From Chitinivorax tropicus (GTDB taxonomy: Bacteria; Pseudomonadota; Gammaproteobacteria; Burkholderiales; SCOH01), in the NCBI RefSeq assembly GCF_014202905.1, contig NZ_JACHHY010000006.1, forward strand, positions 1-64,000: a DNA stretch of 64,000 bases, written 5' to 3'. Position numbers and translations under genes: made by a program. Positions 43,863 through 55,436 of this stretch are shown here, one piece after another (within the stretch, counting starts at the first letter, position 1; each line of letters opens with the position of its first letter). Below the pieces are notes generated by a model that saw only the letters and a list, made by a program, of their open reading frames with translations, was not told the origin of the DNA and made no database searches.

Positions 43863-45725
43863 TCAGCGGACACTGGCCAGCCAGTTGGCCAATACATCGG
43901 CTGAAACGGGCTTCTGGAAGACTGGTACCTCTGGTAAGGCGCTGGTGGGCGTCCAGTTCGCCTCACTCTCCCCGGTGATGATGGAGGCCGGTAAGTCGGT
44001 AAAGAGCTGGCGTAGGGAGATGATGGCGTCAAAGCCATTCAGGCCGTCTGCCAAGCGGAAATCGGTTATCAAGACATCGGGGCTCATTTCTTCTGCCTGA
44101 AGGGCGGATACGGCCTCTGCCGCAGATTCATACACCAGTGGTATACAGCCCCAGGCGTCGAGCAGGCTCTTCATGGCTATCCGGCCACGAGAGTCGTCTT
44201 CAATCACGACCACTGCCATACCACGTAAGCTTTCGGTGGATTCAGCCATGGTTGGCGCATCACTGATTGTCGGTTGTGCAAGGCGTCCCATTGGCATACT
44301 GACGGCGATGGTAGTGCCAAGGCCTGGCTTGGAATCCAGAATCAGGCGGTGATCCAGCAGATCACACAGCCTGCGGACAATGGATAACCCGAGCCCCGCG
44401 CCTTTTTCGGAGTCACGGGAGGGGTTGTGCAATTGATAGAATTCATCAAATACAAAGGGTTGGTCTTGCTCACGGATGCCAATGCCGGTGTCGGTAATGG
44501 CAACACGCACCTCATGGTCTTTGCGTTTGGCACTGACTGTCACGCTGCCTGCGGCTGTGTACTTGATGGCGTTGTCCACTAAATTCCGCAGGACGCGTTC
44601 GATCAGGAAAGGGTCAGTTACGGCCACGGCATCATCGACATCCAGCAAGAGTGCCAATTGTTTGGCCGCGGCTTTGGGCTGATACTCGCTGACGATATTT
44701 TCAACCAGGGGTTTGACCCGAGTGGCTACCCAATTGGCTTGAACGGCACCGGCATCCAGCCGGGACAGATCCAGTAATCCACCGAATAGCCGATTCAGCG
44801 AGTCGGCAGAGTGTCGAATGTGTTGCACAAAGATCTGTCGCTGTTCTGCCGAGGCGGTATCCAATAAGCCTGAGAACAGTACCAATGCATGTAGCGGTTG
44901 TCGCAAATCGTGGCTGGCGGCGGCGAGAAAGCGGGTTTTCATCAGGTTGGCCTGCTCTGCCTGGCGTAATGCGGCCTCCGCATTCTGTTTTTCCTGCTCC
45001 AGCCGCTTGGCAGATGCTGCATGCTGTTTTTCAACGGCAAGCTCAGCTTGCAGGCATTGGTTTTCATAGCGCGCGCTGACCGCCGCATCAAAGGCTTGCT
45101 TGATCTGTCGTGACAAGCGCAGCAGTAGCACCAGTAACCCCACTAGGGCGAAACCGATGGGAGCCCCATTCCAGCCAGTGTGGAACCAATAAGTGGCGGC
45201 AGACATCAAGTTGATACTGGTGCTGACTGCAGAGGTCGGGAAATGGCTGGAGGCGTTGACCAGTGCTGTGACGGCATACATGCTCTGCAACAGGGTGACC
45301 AGGAAGAGGATTTTTTCATCCGGTAAGCCCAGCCCCAACCACCAAACACCACTGCCGACTATAAGTGCGTTGCAGATCGCCAAGATCAGCAAACTGCGCT
45401 GCGCCAATACGATTTCATGTTCGTTCCCTTGCTCGATGCGTGTCAGCAATTTTTTGCAAGCCACTGGGGCAAAGAACCAAACAATCGCCAGTGGTACCAT
45501 CCAGGCGCAAACCTGCCACCACGGCGCCATGATCGAGAAAGTAGCCACGATGATTGTTGCCAGAATCAGCACGACAGGTCGCATCGACATGATCTGTCGT
45601 AGTCGAAGCCGCGCAGACTCTCTGGCCGATTCCACCGCCAGCCGACCACGTTCAGCCAGTCGTTTTGCCCAGTAGGCAGATCTGATCAAGGCACCGAAGT
45701 TTGACCGCTGGATCTGACTGTCCAT
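43863..45725 (-). CDS. Hybrid sensor histidine kinase with C-terminal receiver
   Basis: 620 aa. An N-terminal membrane region of about six segments (50-205), a coiled-coil linker (210-265), HisKA with H272 in AAASHDLRQPLHAL, an ATPase domain (DNAIKYT, DTGIGI, KGAGLGLSIV) and a receiver domain with D555 in LITDFRLADGLNG. The DLRQPL H-box form is typical of NahK/ErcS'-like kinases, which act by phosphorelay or by communicating with LuxR-type regulators. The convergent response regulator is the likely partner. Signal unknown. Confidence 0.92.
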   Translation of the reverse strand: MDSQIQRSNFGALIRSAYWAKRLAERGRLAVESARESARLRLRQIMSMRPVVLILATIIVATFSIMAPWWQVCAWMVPLAIVWFFAPVACKKLLTRIEQGNEHEIVLAQRSLLILAICNALIVGSGVWWLGLGLPDEKILFLVTLLQSMYAVTALVNASSHFPTSAVSTSINLMSAATYWFHTGWNGAPIGFALVGLLVLLLRLSRQIKQAFDAAVSARYENQCLQAELAVEKQHAASAKRLEQEKQNAEAALRQAEQANLMKTRFLAAASHDLRQPLHALVLFSGLLDTASAEQRQIFVQHIRHSADSLNRLFGGLLDLSRLDAGAVQANWVATRVKPLVENIVSEYQPKAAAKQLALLLDVDDAVAVTDPFLIERVLRNLVDNAIKYTAAGSVTVSAKRKDHEVRVAITDTGIGIREQDQPFVFDEFYQLHNPSRDSEKGAGLGLSIVRRLCDLLDHRLILDSKPGLGTTIAVSMPMGRLAQPTISDAPTMAESTESLRGMAVVVIEDDSRGRIAMKSLLDAWGCIPLVYESAAEAVSALQAEEMSPDVLITDFRLADGLNGFDAIISLRQLFTDLPASIITGESEANWTPTSALPEVPVFQKPVSADVLANWLASVR

Positions 45726-46155
45726 GTGCTAGACCACACATCTACGCGATTGCTTGATCACGGTGTCAATCCCAACTTGTTCAGCTGGCTCCATACCCCA
45801 ATCAACATCCATCATGTCGCCTTTCCTGATAAGGCCCCTTTCGGGCCCGGCAGTCTTGCTCGATCTGTTGACACCACTTGGCAGCGGATGGGCTGACCGA
45901 TCCGCTGCTTGATTTGTCCACATTGTTGTATGGTGATGTGATGGCCTGTTGCTTTGAATGGGAAACAGGTGATCAGTCACCGTGTGTTTGCTTTGTCACA
46001 AGTACAAACAGGCATTGTATTGCGATGTGGGAAATGTAGGTAGTGATTATGGATAGGCAAAATTAAGGCTGTTGCGGCTTACCAGGGGATTGAGCGGCAA
46101 CGGGATCGGGGTGAGGTGCCGCCCGATCCGGCCCAGGATATGGTGATGAGGAAGT

Positions 46156-46186
46156 GCAATACGCCAGCTCAAAGCCAGCGTATTGC
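46156..46186. repeat. 9-bp perfect inverted repeat
   Basis: GCAATACGC (46156-46164) and GCGTATTGC (46178-46186) with a 13-nt loop, about 90 bp past the rlpA stop. No T-tract follows on either strand. Function unknown. Confidence 0.5.
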
Positions 46187-46249
46187 GGCCCATGGGGAGT
46201 CGATCCAATGATCTGCCCACCGCGTCTGGCGGGGAGCAATGATTCGGTA

Positions 46250-46263
46250 TGGGGCGAACCCCA
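46250..46263 (-). terminator. Hairpin with UUCG loop after rlpA
   Basis: On the minus strand TGGGG, TTCG loop, CCCCA, about 10 bp past the rlpA stop. UUCG tetraloops are very stable. There is no T-tract, so it may stabilise the mRNA end rather than terminate transcription. Confidence 0.45.
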
Positions 46264-46272
46264 CCCATGGTT

Positions 46273-47364
46273 TCAACGGACGACCAAGCCACCCAGGGCA
46301 AGTTGATCCTTCAGCCGTTCACCTGCCTCCTTTGCCAATTGCTCATTAGCATAGGGGCCGATCTGCAGGCGGAACACACCCTCTTTGGAGACGATGTTCA
46401 CCTTGTCATCCGTGGCTTCTTGCCAACCTGTCAACAGCTTGGTCCGTAGGGATTCAGCGTTGACTTTGTTTTTGAATGCGCCAACCTGTAGAAAGACATT
46501 GGCTGCGGTCGCCATGTCGTCAGGTTGCGCACCAGCTGGGCCGCTGGCAGGGGGCAATGGCCCCGACTCCAAGGGCGGCGGATCATTCAATGCTGCCACT
46601 GTCGTCTGCACGGCACTGTCCGCAGGTGCTTTTGCACCGGGGCCTTGGGGCAATTCCCCCCGGCTGGCCAGTTCAGCGATCTGCTCGGTGGTGATCGCCT
46701 CGACTTCTACCGTGGCACGGCCCTTGCCCGCATAACCCAGCCGATGGGCCGCAGCGTACGAGAGATCCATCAGCCGCCCTTTGTGGAAAGGGCCACGGTC
46801 ATTGATCCGGACAATGATGGATCTACCGTTTTCAAGGTTGGTGACCCTGGCATAGCTCGGAATCGGCAGTGTTGGGTGGGCCGCACTCAGTCCCAGCATA
46901 TCGTAAAGCTCGCCCGAGCTGGTTCGCTTGCCATGGAACTTGCGCCCATACCAGGATGCTGTCCCTTGTGCCTTGTACGGTTTGCGTTCCAGATCCGGCA
47001 CATAGTTTTCGCCAAAGCGGTTATACGGGCGATTGGCGAATTTATGCAGTGGCTCATCCTTGGGCTTGGGCTCTGGAATCCGATCCAGATCCACCGCGAT
47101 GGTGTCCGGTGGACCATCATCCTTGTAGTATGCCCCACCATTCTTACCTGGCTTGATTGGTTGTGTAGCCGTCACCGTGGGGGGCTTGGCATTGTTGTCA
47201 TTGGGTGTCACCGCGATGGGCGGTGTTTTGCCTTGATGCTGCACTGGGCCACTCAGGCTTGTACAGGCTTGGATCAAGGCTGCAGCCAAACAGATCAAGA
47301 TATAACTTAACCAATGTTCAGCTGGTGTGCGTTTCAACTTGGCAAAAAAAGTCCGAGCAATCAC
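46273..47364 (-). CDS. rlpA: Septal-ring lytic transglycosylase RlpA family lipoprotein
   Basis: 363 aa. A signal peptide ends in the lipobox LIQAC (about residue 34), so it is lipid-anchored, probably in the outer membrane. A double-psi beta-barrel (about 130-225; GTASWYGRKFHGKRTSSGE, RINDRGPF) gives the lytic activity on denuded glycan in some homologues, and a SPOR domain (about 285-363) targets septal peptidoglycan. The linker is rich in Pro and Ala. It completes the mre-mrd cluster, as in many betaproteobacteria, 282 bp after rodA. Confidence 0.93.
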   Translation of the reverse strand: MIARTFFAKLKRTPAEHWLSYILICLAAALIQACTSLSGPVQHQGKTPPIAVTPNDNNAKPPTVTATQPIKPGKNGGAYYKDDGPPDTIAVDLDRIPEPKPKDEPLHKFANRPYNRFGENYVPDLERKPYKAQGTASWYGRKFHGKRTSSGELYDMLGLSAAHPTLPIPSYARVTNLENGRSIIVRINDRGPFHKGRLMDLSYAAAHRLGYAGKGRATVEVEAITTEQIAELASRGELPQGPGAKAPADSAVQTTVAALNDPPPLESGPLPPASGPAGAQPDDMATAANVFLQVGAFKNKVNAESLRTKLLTGWQEATDDKVNIVSKEGVFRLQIGPYANEQLAKEAGERLKDQLALGGLVVR

Positions 47365-47646
47365 GCGAATCCTCCGTTCGTCAAAATACAGCTGGTTGGC
47401 GAATTAGTTGGACGGTGGTGTCCGGGTCAACGAGGGTGCAAACAGTGATGCACCGTGACCGAAGTACCGGGATTTCCAGCACAAACAGGCTGGGTAGCCC
47501 ATACAAAGCGATGTTTCAGCCTAACTGAAAAACCGTAAGAGAATCATAGGGATTAATAACGGACAGGATTGTTTCACAAACGCGCAAATACGGCAAGTGT
47601 TTGATTTTATGTGAATGTCTAAATGGCGTTGGAGGCCTGATCCTAC

Positions 47647-48768
47647 CTAGCTTTGCAACATTTTTCGGTGGGAATGGATACTCATCAGAATGCCAAAACC
47701 CAGGCTCAGCGTGACCAATGCGGTTCCACCATAGCTGACCATGGGTAAGGGTACGCCCACGACTGGGAGGATGCCGGAGACCATTCCCATATTTACAAAG
47801 GCGTATGTAAAGAAGCTGAGGGCGATTGATCCTGCCAGTAATCGACCGAATAGATTGGCTGCACGGGCTGAAATGTACAGCCCTCGGCCAATGATAGCCA
47901 GATACAAGATCAACAATAGGCAATTGCCGACCAGTCCGAATTCCTCTGCAAAAACGGCGAAGATGAAGTCGGTGGTTCGCTCGGGGATGAAATCCAGGTG
48001 CGTCTGGGTGCCGGCAAGCCAGCCTTTGCCAAATATGCCGCCAGAGCCGATTGCAATGGTGCCTTGGATCGTGTGGTAGCCATCTCCCAGTGGATCGGCC
48101 ATGGGATCGATCATGGTGGCCACCCGACGACATTGGTAGTCATGGAACAGTTGGATGCAGAGATCCCAATGGGTGACGAAATAGATGCCGCTTACCCCGG
48201 CCAGTACCAACCCCAGCACGACATACCAGGACAGACCAGCCAAGAACAGGATATAGAAACTGGCCGCCCCGACCAGGATGGCGGTTCCCAAGTCAGGCTG
48301 TTTCAGAATCAATGCCACCGGGAGCAACATGATGATCGTTGCAATTAGGAAGTCCTTGATTTTCAAGGAGGCTTCTCGTCGATCGAAATACCAGGCCAGC
48401 ATCATCGGCATGGCAATTTTCATGATTTCGGATGGTTGGATGCGGGTCACTCCGATGTGTAGCCAGCGGCGGGCGCCGTTGACCACATCTCCAGCCACGG
48501 CAACGCCAATCAGCAATATGAAGCCTAACAAATACAGGGGGGGGGCGAACAGCATCATCCGTTGTGGTGAGATATTGGCCGCCACCCACATGACGGTCAC
48601 CGCAACCGACATATTGGTCAGCTGCGCGATGATTTTGTCTGTGCTTTGATTGGATGCAGAGTACAAGGCGACCAGATTGACTGAAATCAGAATGGTGCCC
48701 AGGATCAGCAGCGGGCCATCCAGATGCATGACCAGGCGTCTCCAGATCTGTTTCAAGTCGATCTTCAT
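47647..48768 (-). CDS. rodA: Rod-shape peptidoglycan glycosyltransferase RodA
   Basis: About 373 aa SEDS-family polymerase of the elongasome, ten membrane segments. Conserved pieces include NGARRWL, IQPSEIMKI, LKQPDLGTA, TDFIFAVFAEEFG and GVPLPMVSYGG. It works with PBP2, encoded just upstream. Start is uncertain: the ATG at 48768 is 4 nt past the mrdA stop, while a GTG at 48780 would overlap mrdA by 8 nt; either fits coupled translation. Confidence 0.96.
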   Translation of the reverse strand: MKIDLKQIWRRLVMHLDGPLLILGTILISVNLVALYSASNQSTDKIIAQLTNMSVAVTVMWVAANISPQRMMLFAPPLYLLGFILLIGVAVAGDVVNGARRWLHIGVTRIQPSEIMKIAMPMMLAWYFDRREASLKIKDFLIATIIMLLPVALILKQPDLGTAILVGAASFYILFLAGLSWYVVLGLVLAGVSGIYFVTHWDLCIQLFHDYQCRRVATMIDPMADPLGDGYHTIQGTIAIGSGGIFGKGWLAGTQTHLDFIPERTTDFIFAVFAEEFGLVGNCLLLILYLAIIGRGLYISARAANLFGRLLAGSIALSFFTYAFVNMGMVSGILPVVGVPLPMVSYGGTALVTLSLGFGILMSIHSHRKMLQS

Positions 48769-48772
48769 CGGT

Positions 48773-50665
48773 TCAATCACTTTCTACAGCAGCTTCTGCT
48801 GCTGGCTCTGTCGATTTCTTGCCTGCCAGATAGTAATCGAGCACCTGGCGTGCAATCGGGGCGGCGGCTTGCGCACCAAACCCGCCATTCTCGACCAGTA
48901 CCACCAGGGCGATCTTCGGTTTGTCGAGTGGTGCAAAGACCATGTACCAGGCGTGATCTCGCAGATGCTCTTTGGTGGCGGAGGCAATATATTTCGCACC
49001 CTTCAGGTTGAATACCTGAGCTGTTCCGGTCTTGCCGGCTGCGATGTATGGTGCGCCACGGAATACAGTAGCGCCGGTTCCGTCTGTGTTGACGCCGGCC
49101 AGGGCACGTTTCACCACATCCAGATTGGCACGTTTCAGTGGAATCGTGGCCATCGGCTTGGGTTCGACCGCGACTTTCTGTTGGCTGACGCTGTTTTCAA
49201 CAAAGCGGACGATATGGGGTTTGAAGGTGACGCCGTTGTTGGCCAGTATCGCAGTGGCTTGCGCCAGCTGCATGGGGGTGTAGTTGTTGTAGCCTTGGCC
49301 AATCGAGACGCTCACGGTATCGCCCAGCAGCCATTTCTGTTGCTCGCGTTTTTTGAAGCGTTTGGCTTTCCATTCGCGTGAGGGTAGGACGCCTGTTTTC
49401 TCGCCCTCGATGTCGATACCGGTCTTTTGGCCAAAGCTGAACTGTTTCATGAATTGAGCAATGTTATCGATGCCCAGGTCATTGGCCAGCATGTAGTAAT
49501 AGGTGTCACACGACACGACGATGGAGCGGTACAAGTCCACGTAGCCGTGCCCCCCCGCTTTGTCATCCCGGAAGCGGTGCGTGCCCAGGACAAAAAAGCC
49601 GGGGTCGAAGAATGCTTGATGCGGTGTCCGCTTGTTGTATTCCAGCGCGGCGAGCGCCATAAAGGGCTTGAAGGTTGAGCCTGGCGGGTAGGTGCCCTGC
49701 AAGGCCCGGTTGTTGAGTGGCCGGTCTGGTGATTCGTTCAGCTCTTTCCACGACTGTGGGTCAATGCCGTCCACAAACAGATTGGGGTCATACCCAGGCT
49801 GTGACACCAAGGCCAGTACGCCCCCTGTTTCTGGCTCGATGGCCACCAAGGCTCCACGGCGACTTCCAAAGGCTTTCTCGGCGACTTTTTGCAGCTCGAT
49901 GTCAACAGACAAGACAAGGTTGTTGCCTGCAACCGGGGCTTTGGTGCGTAAGGTGCGCACTGCACGGTTCGATGCGTCGGTTTCGACCTCGGCATAACCT
50001 GTCACGCCATGCAGCTCGCGCTCGTAACTCTGCTCGACGCCTGCTTTGCCGATATGATCCGTGCCCTTGTAATCACGCTCTTCATCCCGTGCTTTGATCC
50101 GCTCCAGGTCTTGGGTGTTGATCCGCCCGATGTAGCCAAGAAAGTGTGAGCCGACTTCGCCTTGTGGGTATTGTCGGAATAGGCGAGCGTTGATTTCCAC
50201 GCCAGGAAACCGCCAGCGGTTGGCAGCAAATTTGGCGACCTCTTCGTCAGTCAGGCGGACTTTGATCGGCAGGCTGGCAAAATGCTTGTTCTCGTCCTTG
50301 AGCTTGTTGAAGCGTTTTCGATCCTTGGGGGTGATCTCAACCAGGGTGGATAGTCCGTCGATGGTCTCATCCAGATTGCTGACCTTGCTGGGCGTGATTT
50401 CGAGTGTGTAAGCCGAGTAATTGTTGGCCAGCACTACACCGTTCCGGTCAAAGATCAGGCCGCGTGTCGGGGGCACTGGCAGGATGCTGATACGGTTCGA
50501 TTCCGCCAAGGTCTGATAGTGTTCATGTTGCAGTATCTGCAGCCAGACGAATCGGGCGACCAGGCCACCAAATGCGACCAATACCACCACCACCGCCACC
50601 AACAGGCGAAGCTGGAACCGGTTGCGCTCGCCCGCGCGGTCCTTAAGTACTGCTGGACGATTCAT
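48773..50665 (-). CDS. mrdA: Penicillin-binding protein 2
   Basis: 630 aa class B transpeptidase of the elongasome. Single N-terminal membrane helix (about 18-44), pedestal domain, then transpeptidase with S330 in GSTFK, SCD as the SxN motif and KTGTAQV. S330 has the same number as the E. coli active serine. The ATG at 50665 lies within the end of mreD (23-bp overlap); the longer open frame to 50782 would sit deep in mreD and is rejected. Confidence 0.97.
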   Translation of the reverse strand: MNRPAVLKDRAGERNRFQLRLLVAVVVVLVAFGGLVARFVWLQILQHEHYQTLAESNRISILPVPPTRGLIFDRNGVVLANNYSAYTLEITPSKVSNLDETIDGLSTLVEITPKDRKRFNKLKDENKHFASLPIKVRLTDEEVAKFAANRWRFPGVEINARLFRQYPQGEVGSHFLGYIGRINTQDLERIKARDEERDYKGTDHIGKAGVEQSYERELHGVTGYAEVETDASNRAVRTLRTKAPVAGNNLVLSVDIELQKVAEKAFGSRRGALVAIEPETGGVLALVSQPGYDPNLFVDGIDPQSWKELNESPDRPLNNRALQGTYPPGSTFKPFMALAALEYNKRTPHQAFFDPGFFVLGTHRFRDDKAGGHGYVDLYRSIVVSCDTYYYMLANDLGIDNIAQFMKQFSFGQKTGIDIEGEKTGVLPSREWKAKRFKKREQQKWLLGDTVSVSIGQGYNNYTPMQLAQATAILANNGVTFKPHIVRFVENSVSQQKVAVEPKPMATIPLKRANLDVVKRALAGVNTDGTGATVFRGAPYIAAGKTGTAQVFNLKGAKYIASATKEHLRDHAWYMVFAPLDKPKIALVVLVENGGFGAQAAAPIARQVLDYYLAGKKSTEPAAEAAVESD

Positions 50666-51176
50666 ACCGATCTTTGACAGCACGCCGTTGGGGTAACTGC
50701 AGTGCGCTGACGCACAATGGCCATAGCAGCGCCCCTGCCAGGCTGGACACGAAATACCCGAGGCCGATGAAGCTGGCGCCACCGACCATACGCAGCAATA
50801 CCATCATCACCTGAGCAAGCAACAGCAAAATGAAGACATGAGCGGCCTGCTGCCAGACGTTTTGCATGGACAGGCGCCGTGAGAACTGGATGGACAGGAA
50901 GCTCACCACGACATACGCCAGCGCATGTTGACCGAATACATTGGCATCTGCGATGTCCATCACCAAACCGAACAGAAATGCAAAACTGAGGCCGATCTTG
51001 CGTGGCTGGTGTGAACACCAGTAGATCAACAACAGCAGAATGAAGTCGGGGTGGATGGTCAGTGCCTTGTTATTCCATGGGATGAAATTCAAGGTAAACG
51101 CGATGATGAATGTCAGACTGATCCACCCGTTGCTGACCGGTCTGAGTATCTGGCGCGGTGTCATGGAAATCGGCAT
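50643..51176 (-). CDS. mreD: Rod shape-determining protein MreD
   Basis: 177 aa integral membrane protein with five or six helices, linking MreC to the elongasome. PDFILLLLIYW and FGLVMDIADANVFGQHALAY are typical. Its ATG abuts the mreC stop (TGAATG), with GGAGG in the end of mreC as ribosome site, and its end overlaps mrdA by 23 bp. Confidence 0.93.
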   Translation of the reverse strand: MPISMTPRQILRPVSNGWISLTFIIAFTLNFIPWNNKALTIHPDFILLLLIYWCSHQPRKIGLSFAFLFGLVMDIADANVFGQHALAYVVVSFLSIQFSRRLSMQNVWQQAAHVFILLLLAQVMMVLLRMVGGASFIGLGYFVSSLAGALLWPLCVSALQLPQRRAVKDRYESSSST

Positions 51177-52079
51177 TCAATGGCCTCCTCGACGTGGCTT
51201 TTTCTTGCCTTCCTGAGGCTCCTCGGGCTCAGGTGGTGGCGGAATATCCCGCTTTTCCTTCAATATCAATAGATAACGATGCTTTTCGACATTGCCGGCT
51301 GGGCGGCATACGATACGGGCAAAATTGGATGCGCCACTCTTATCGACAGTTTGCACGATTGCAACTGGCAAACCTGGCGGGTAGGTGCCATCGATACCGG
51401 AAGTCACCAATATGTCACCCACTTGTATATCGGCATTCAATGGCAGGAACCGTACCTCCAGCTCAGTGGCCTGACCGGTGCCGAACACCACCGCCCGCAA
51501 GCCGTTACGCTGAATCTGCACAGGAACGGGCTGCCCTTTTTCTGTCAGCAGTGTGACTTCGCTCACCAACTCGTGGACGCGCGTGACCTGCCCAAGTACA
51601 CCTGCGTCGTCGATCACCGGCTGGCCGGTCACGACAGCATCATGGGTGCCTCGGTTGACAATCACCTTCCGTGTGAAAGGGTCTCGTCCTGTGTAAAGGA
51701 TTTCAGCAAACATGGTTTGACCAGGCAGCAGATTAGCTGAGCCCAGCAGCCCGCGCAGCCGATCATTCTCCGCTTGCAACTCGCGCATTCTCAACAGCTG
51801 AGCATTGGCCTCCAGCTGCTGATTGTGTAAACGCTCGTTCTCAGAGCGAAGCCGTGCTTGGTCGGAAAGGAAATCGGAGAGTCGATGTGCGGCAGTGATC
51901 GGCGTGGTCGCCACGACCTGTAATGGATATAGCAGTACCGATACTTTCTCCCGGACTACGTCCAATACACGATATCGGCTGTCGATGATCAACAGGGCCA
52001 ACGACAACAGACCATAGATGATCAGTTTGGTCTTGGGGCTGATGCCCCGAATGAAGAACGGTGGTGCCTGATGCTCCAT
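51177..52079 (-). CDS. mreC: Rod shape-determining protein MreC
   Basis: 300 aa. One membrane helix (about 15-35), a coiled coil (about 65-110), then the periplasmic beta-barrel domain (VNRGTHDAVVTGQPVIDDAG, GLRAVVFGTGQ, DILVTSGIDGTYPPGLPVA). The last 25 residues are rich in Pro, Glu and Lys. It scaffolds PBP2 and RodA. Second gene of the mreBCD cluster, 99 bp after mreB. Confidence 0.95.
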   Translation of the reverse strand: MEHQAPPFFIRGISPKTKLIIYGLLSLALLIIDSRYRVLDVVREKVSVLLYPLQVVATTPITAAHRLSDFLSDQARLRSENERLHNQQLEANAQLLRMRELQAENDRLRGLLGSANLLPGQTMFAEILYTGRDPFTRKVIVNRGTHDAVVTGQPVIDDAGVLGQVTRVHELVSEVTLLTEKGQPVPVQIQRNGLRAVVFGTGQATELEVRFLPLNADIQVGDILVTSGIDGTYPPGLPVAIVQTVDKSGASNFARIVCRPAGNVEKHRYLLILKEKRDIPPPPEPEEPQEGKKKPRRGGH

Positions 52080-52178
52080 ATCCGCCCGCTTGCGCCCCTA
52101 CGTATCGAATGCTGCCTAAAGACAAGGCCCGCGCAGGCAGAGCTGGGCGGGCTGATATGATGATAAGACGTGGAACGG

Positions 52179-53528
<1,350 letters not shown>

Positions 53529-53816
53529 ATGTCGCTTTCGCTCGACGATGTGAAGCGCATCGCCAATTTGTCGCGACTTGATGTAAGCGATGCCGAGGCA
53601 GAACAAGTCCTGGCCAAGCTCAACGGCATTTTTGGCTTGATTGAGGAAATGCGCGCCGTGGACACCACAGGCGTGGCGCCAATGAGTCACGCGCAAGACG
53701 TTTACCTGCGTCTGCGGGAGGATGTCGTGACGGAGACAGATCGTCGGGATGCATTCCAGGCGGTCGCGCCACAAACCGAGGCGGGCTTGTATCTGGTGCC
53801 CAAGGTCATCGAATAA
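53529..53816 (+). CDS. gatC: Asp-tRNA(Asn)/Glu-tRNA(Gln) amidotransferase subunit C
   Basis: 95 aa, helical adaptor that wraps around GatA in the GatCAB complex. It begins [19 protein letters not shown] and carries the conserved DxxRxD segment near [17 protein letters not shown] is placed 4 nt before the ATG. First gene of gatCAB. Confidence 0.95.
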   Translation: MSLSLDDVKRIANLSRLDVSDAEAEQVLAKLNGIFGLIEEMRAVDTTGVAPMSHAQDVYLRLREDVVTETDRRDAFQAVAPQTEAGLYLVPKVIE

Positions 53817-53972
53817 CCGTAGTGTTGACTTTCTGCCAGGCTTTTCTGTCTCCCTGGCAAGGCGGTGCATGGCTCTGAGTGCCTATCACCCACACCAAGA
53901 CAACGTATTTGTCAGCCGCGCTGCTTGTGCCATGTGATTGCCAGGCTGCGCGCTATTGATAAAGAACACAGC

Positions 53973-55424
53973 ATGATTGAATCCAGTCTCAAACAACTCT
54001 CGACGGCCTTGCAGGCCAAACAGCTCTCCAGTGTCGAACTGACCAGGCTGTACTTGGATCGCATTTCCAGCCTGAACCCGACATTGAATGCCTTCATTAC
54101 GGTTGATCCTGACAAATCACTGGCCATGGCCGCCGCTGCCGATGCACGTATTGCCGCAGGTCAGGCAGGCCCGTTGACTGGGGTGCCCATTGCACACAAG
54201 GACATTTTCTGTACGGAAGGCTGGCTGACCTCGGCGGGCTCCAAGATCCTGTCCAACTTTGTCTCACCCTACAATGCCCACGTGATCGAGCAATTCAATG
54301 CTGCAGGCAGCGTGATTCTGGGCAAATTGAACATGGACGAGTTCGCCATGGGCTCCTCCAATGAGAACAGCTATTACGGCCCGGTGAAAAATCCGTGGGA
54401 TCTGCAGGCTGTGCCGGGTGGCAGCTCGGGTGGCTCAGCTGCGGCGGTGGCGGCGCGTCTTGCCCCTGCGGTCACCGCAACCGATACCGGCGGCTCGATT
54501 CGCCAGCCGGCGGGTTTTTGCGGTGTGACTGGCATCAAACCTACGTATGGCAATGTGTCGCGTTACGGCATGATTGCCTTTGCATCCAGCTTGGATCAAG
54601 GCGGGCCGATCGCCAAGACAGCCGAAGACTGCGCTTTGTTGTTGAATGTCATGGCAGGCTTTGATGCACGCGATGCGACTAGCCTGGATCGTCCTAAGGA
54701 GGACTACACCCGTGACCTGGCGCAGCCGTTGACTGGTTTGAGGATAGGCTTGCCGAAAGAGTATTTTGGCGATGGGCTGTCAAATGATGTGGCTGCTGCA
54801 ATCGACACAGCGATCGGTGAATTCAAGAAGTTGGGTGCCGAAGTGGTGGAGGTCAGCCTGCCACGCAGCCGTTTGGCGATTGCTGCGTATTATGTGATTG
54901 CCCCTGCCGAGGCATCCAGCAACCTGTCGCGTTTCGATGGCGTGCGTTATGGGCGCCGTGCGGCTGAGTATACCGACCTGAACGACATGTATAAGAAGTC
55001 GCGTGCCGAAGGCTTTGGCACAGAGGTCAAGCGCCGCATCCTGACTGGTACTTACGTGCTGTCGCATGGTTATTACGATGCGTATTACATCAAGGCGCAA
55101 CAGCTGCGTCGCCTGATTGCCAACGATTTTCAGGATGCCCTGAAGCAATGTGATGTGATCATGGGGCCAGTCGCCCCCACCGTGGCGTGGAATCTGGGTG
55201 AGAAAGCTGACGACCCGGTAGCCATGTATCTGGCGGATATCTACACGCTGGCGATCAATCTGGCGGGCCTGCCTGGCATGAGCATTCCTGTGGGTTTCGG
55301 TGCGAAGCACCGCCCGGTGGGTCTGCAGATCATCGGCAATTATTTTGCTGAAGCCAAGATGCTGAACATCGCTCATCAGTACCAGCAGGCGACCGACTGG
55401 CATCTGCAAGCACCAGCGCTGTAA
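53973..55424 (+). CDS. gatA: Asp-tRNA(Asn)/Glu-tRNA(Gln) amidotransferase subunit A
   Basis: 483 aa glutaminase-type amidase that releases ammonia for GatB. Ser-cisSer-Lys triad visible: Lys in [12 protein letters not shown], cis-Ser in GGSSGGSAA, Ser in [12 protein letters not shown]. The ATG at 53973 gives the family N-terminus MIESSLKQL; the open frame to 53865 is not conserved. Gap to gatC 156 bp. Confidence 0.97.
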   Translation: MIESSLKQLSTALQAKQLSSVELTRLYLDRISSLNPTLNAFITVDPDKSLAMAAAADARIAAGQAGPLTGVPIAHKDIFCTEGWLTSAGSKILSNFVSPYNAHVIEQFNAAGSVILGKLNMDEFAMGSSNENSYYGPVKNPWDLQAVPGGSSGGSAAAVAARLAPAVTATDTGGSIRQPAGFCGVTGIKPTYGNVSRYGMIAFASSLDQGGPIAKTAEDCALLLNVMAGFDARDATSLDRPKEDYTRDLAQPLTGLRIGLPKEYFGDGLSNDVAAAIDTAIGEFKKLGAEVVEVSLPRSRLAIAAYYVIAPAEASSNLSRFDGVRYGRRAAEYTDLNDMYKKSRAEGFGTEVKRRILTGTYVLSHGYYDAYYIKAQQLRRLIANDFQDALKQCDVIMGPVAPTVAWNLGEKADDPVAMYLADIYTLAINLAGLPGMSIPVGFGAKHRPVGLQIIGNYFAEAKMLNIAHQYQQATDWHLQAPAL

Positions 55425-55436
55425 TCGGGAGCCGCC

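Larger units (their letters stand above)
45726..46272. other. Intergenic region between hybrid kinase and rlpA
   Basis: About 550 bp without a supported gene. It holds two clear repeats at 46156-46186 and 46250-46263. Short open frames on the minus strand (45729-45980, 46047-46301) have no recognisable motif. Confidence 0.55.

Noticed and set aside
46047-46301. 84-codon minus-strand frame next to rlpA
   Set aside because: Overlaps the rlpA end and contains no domain.
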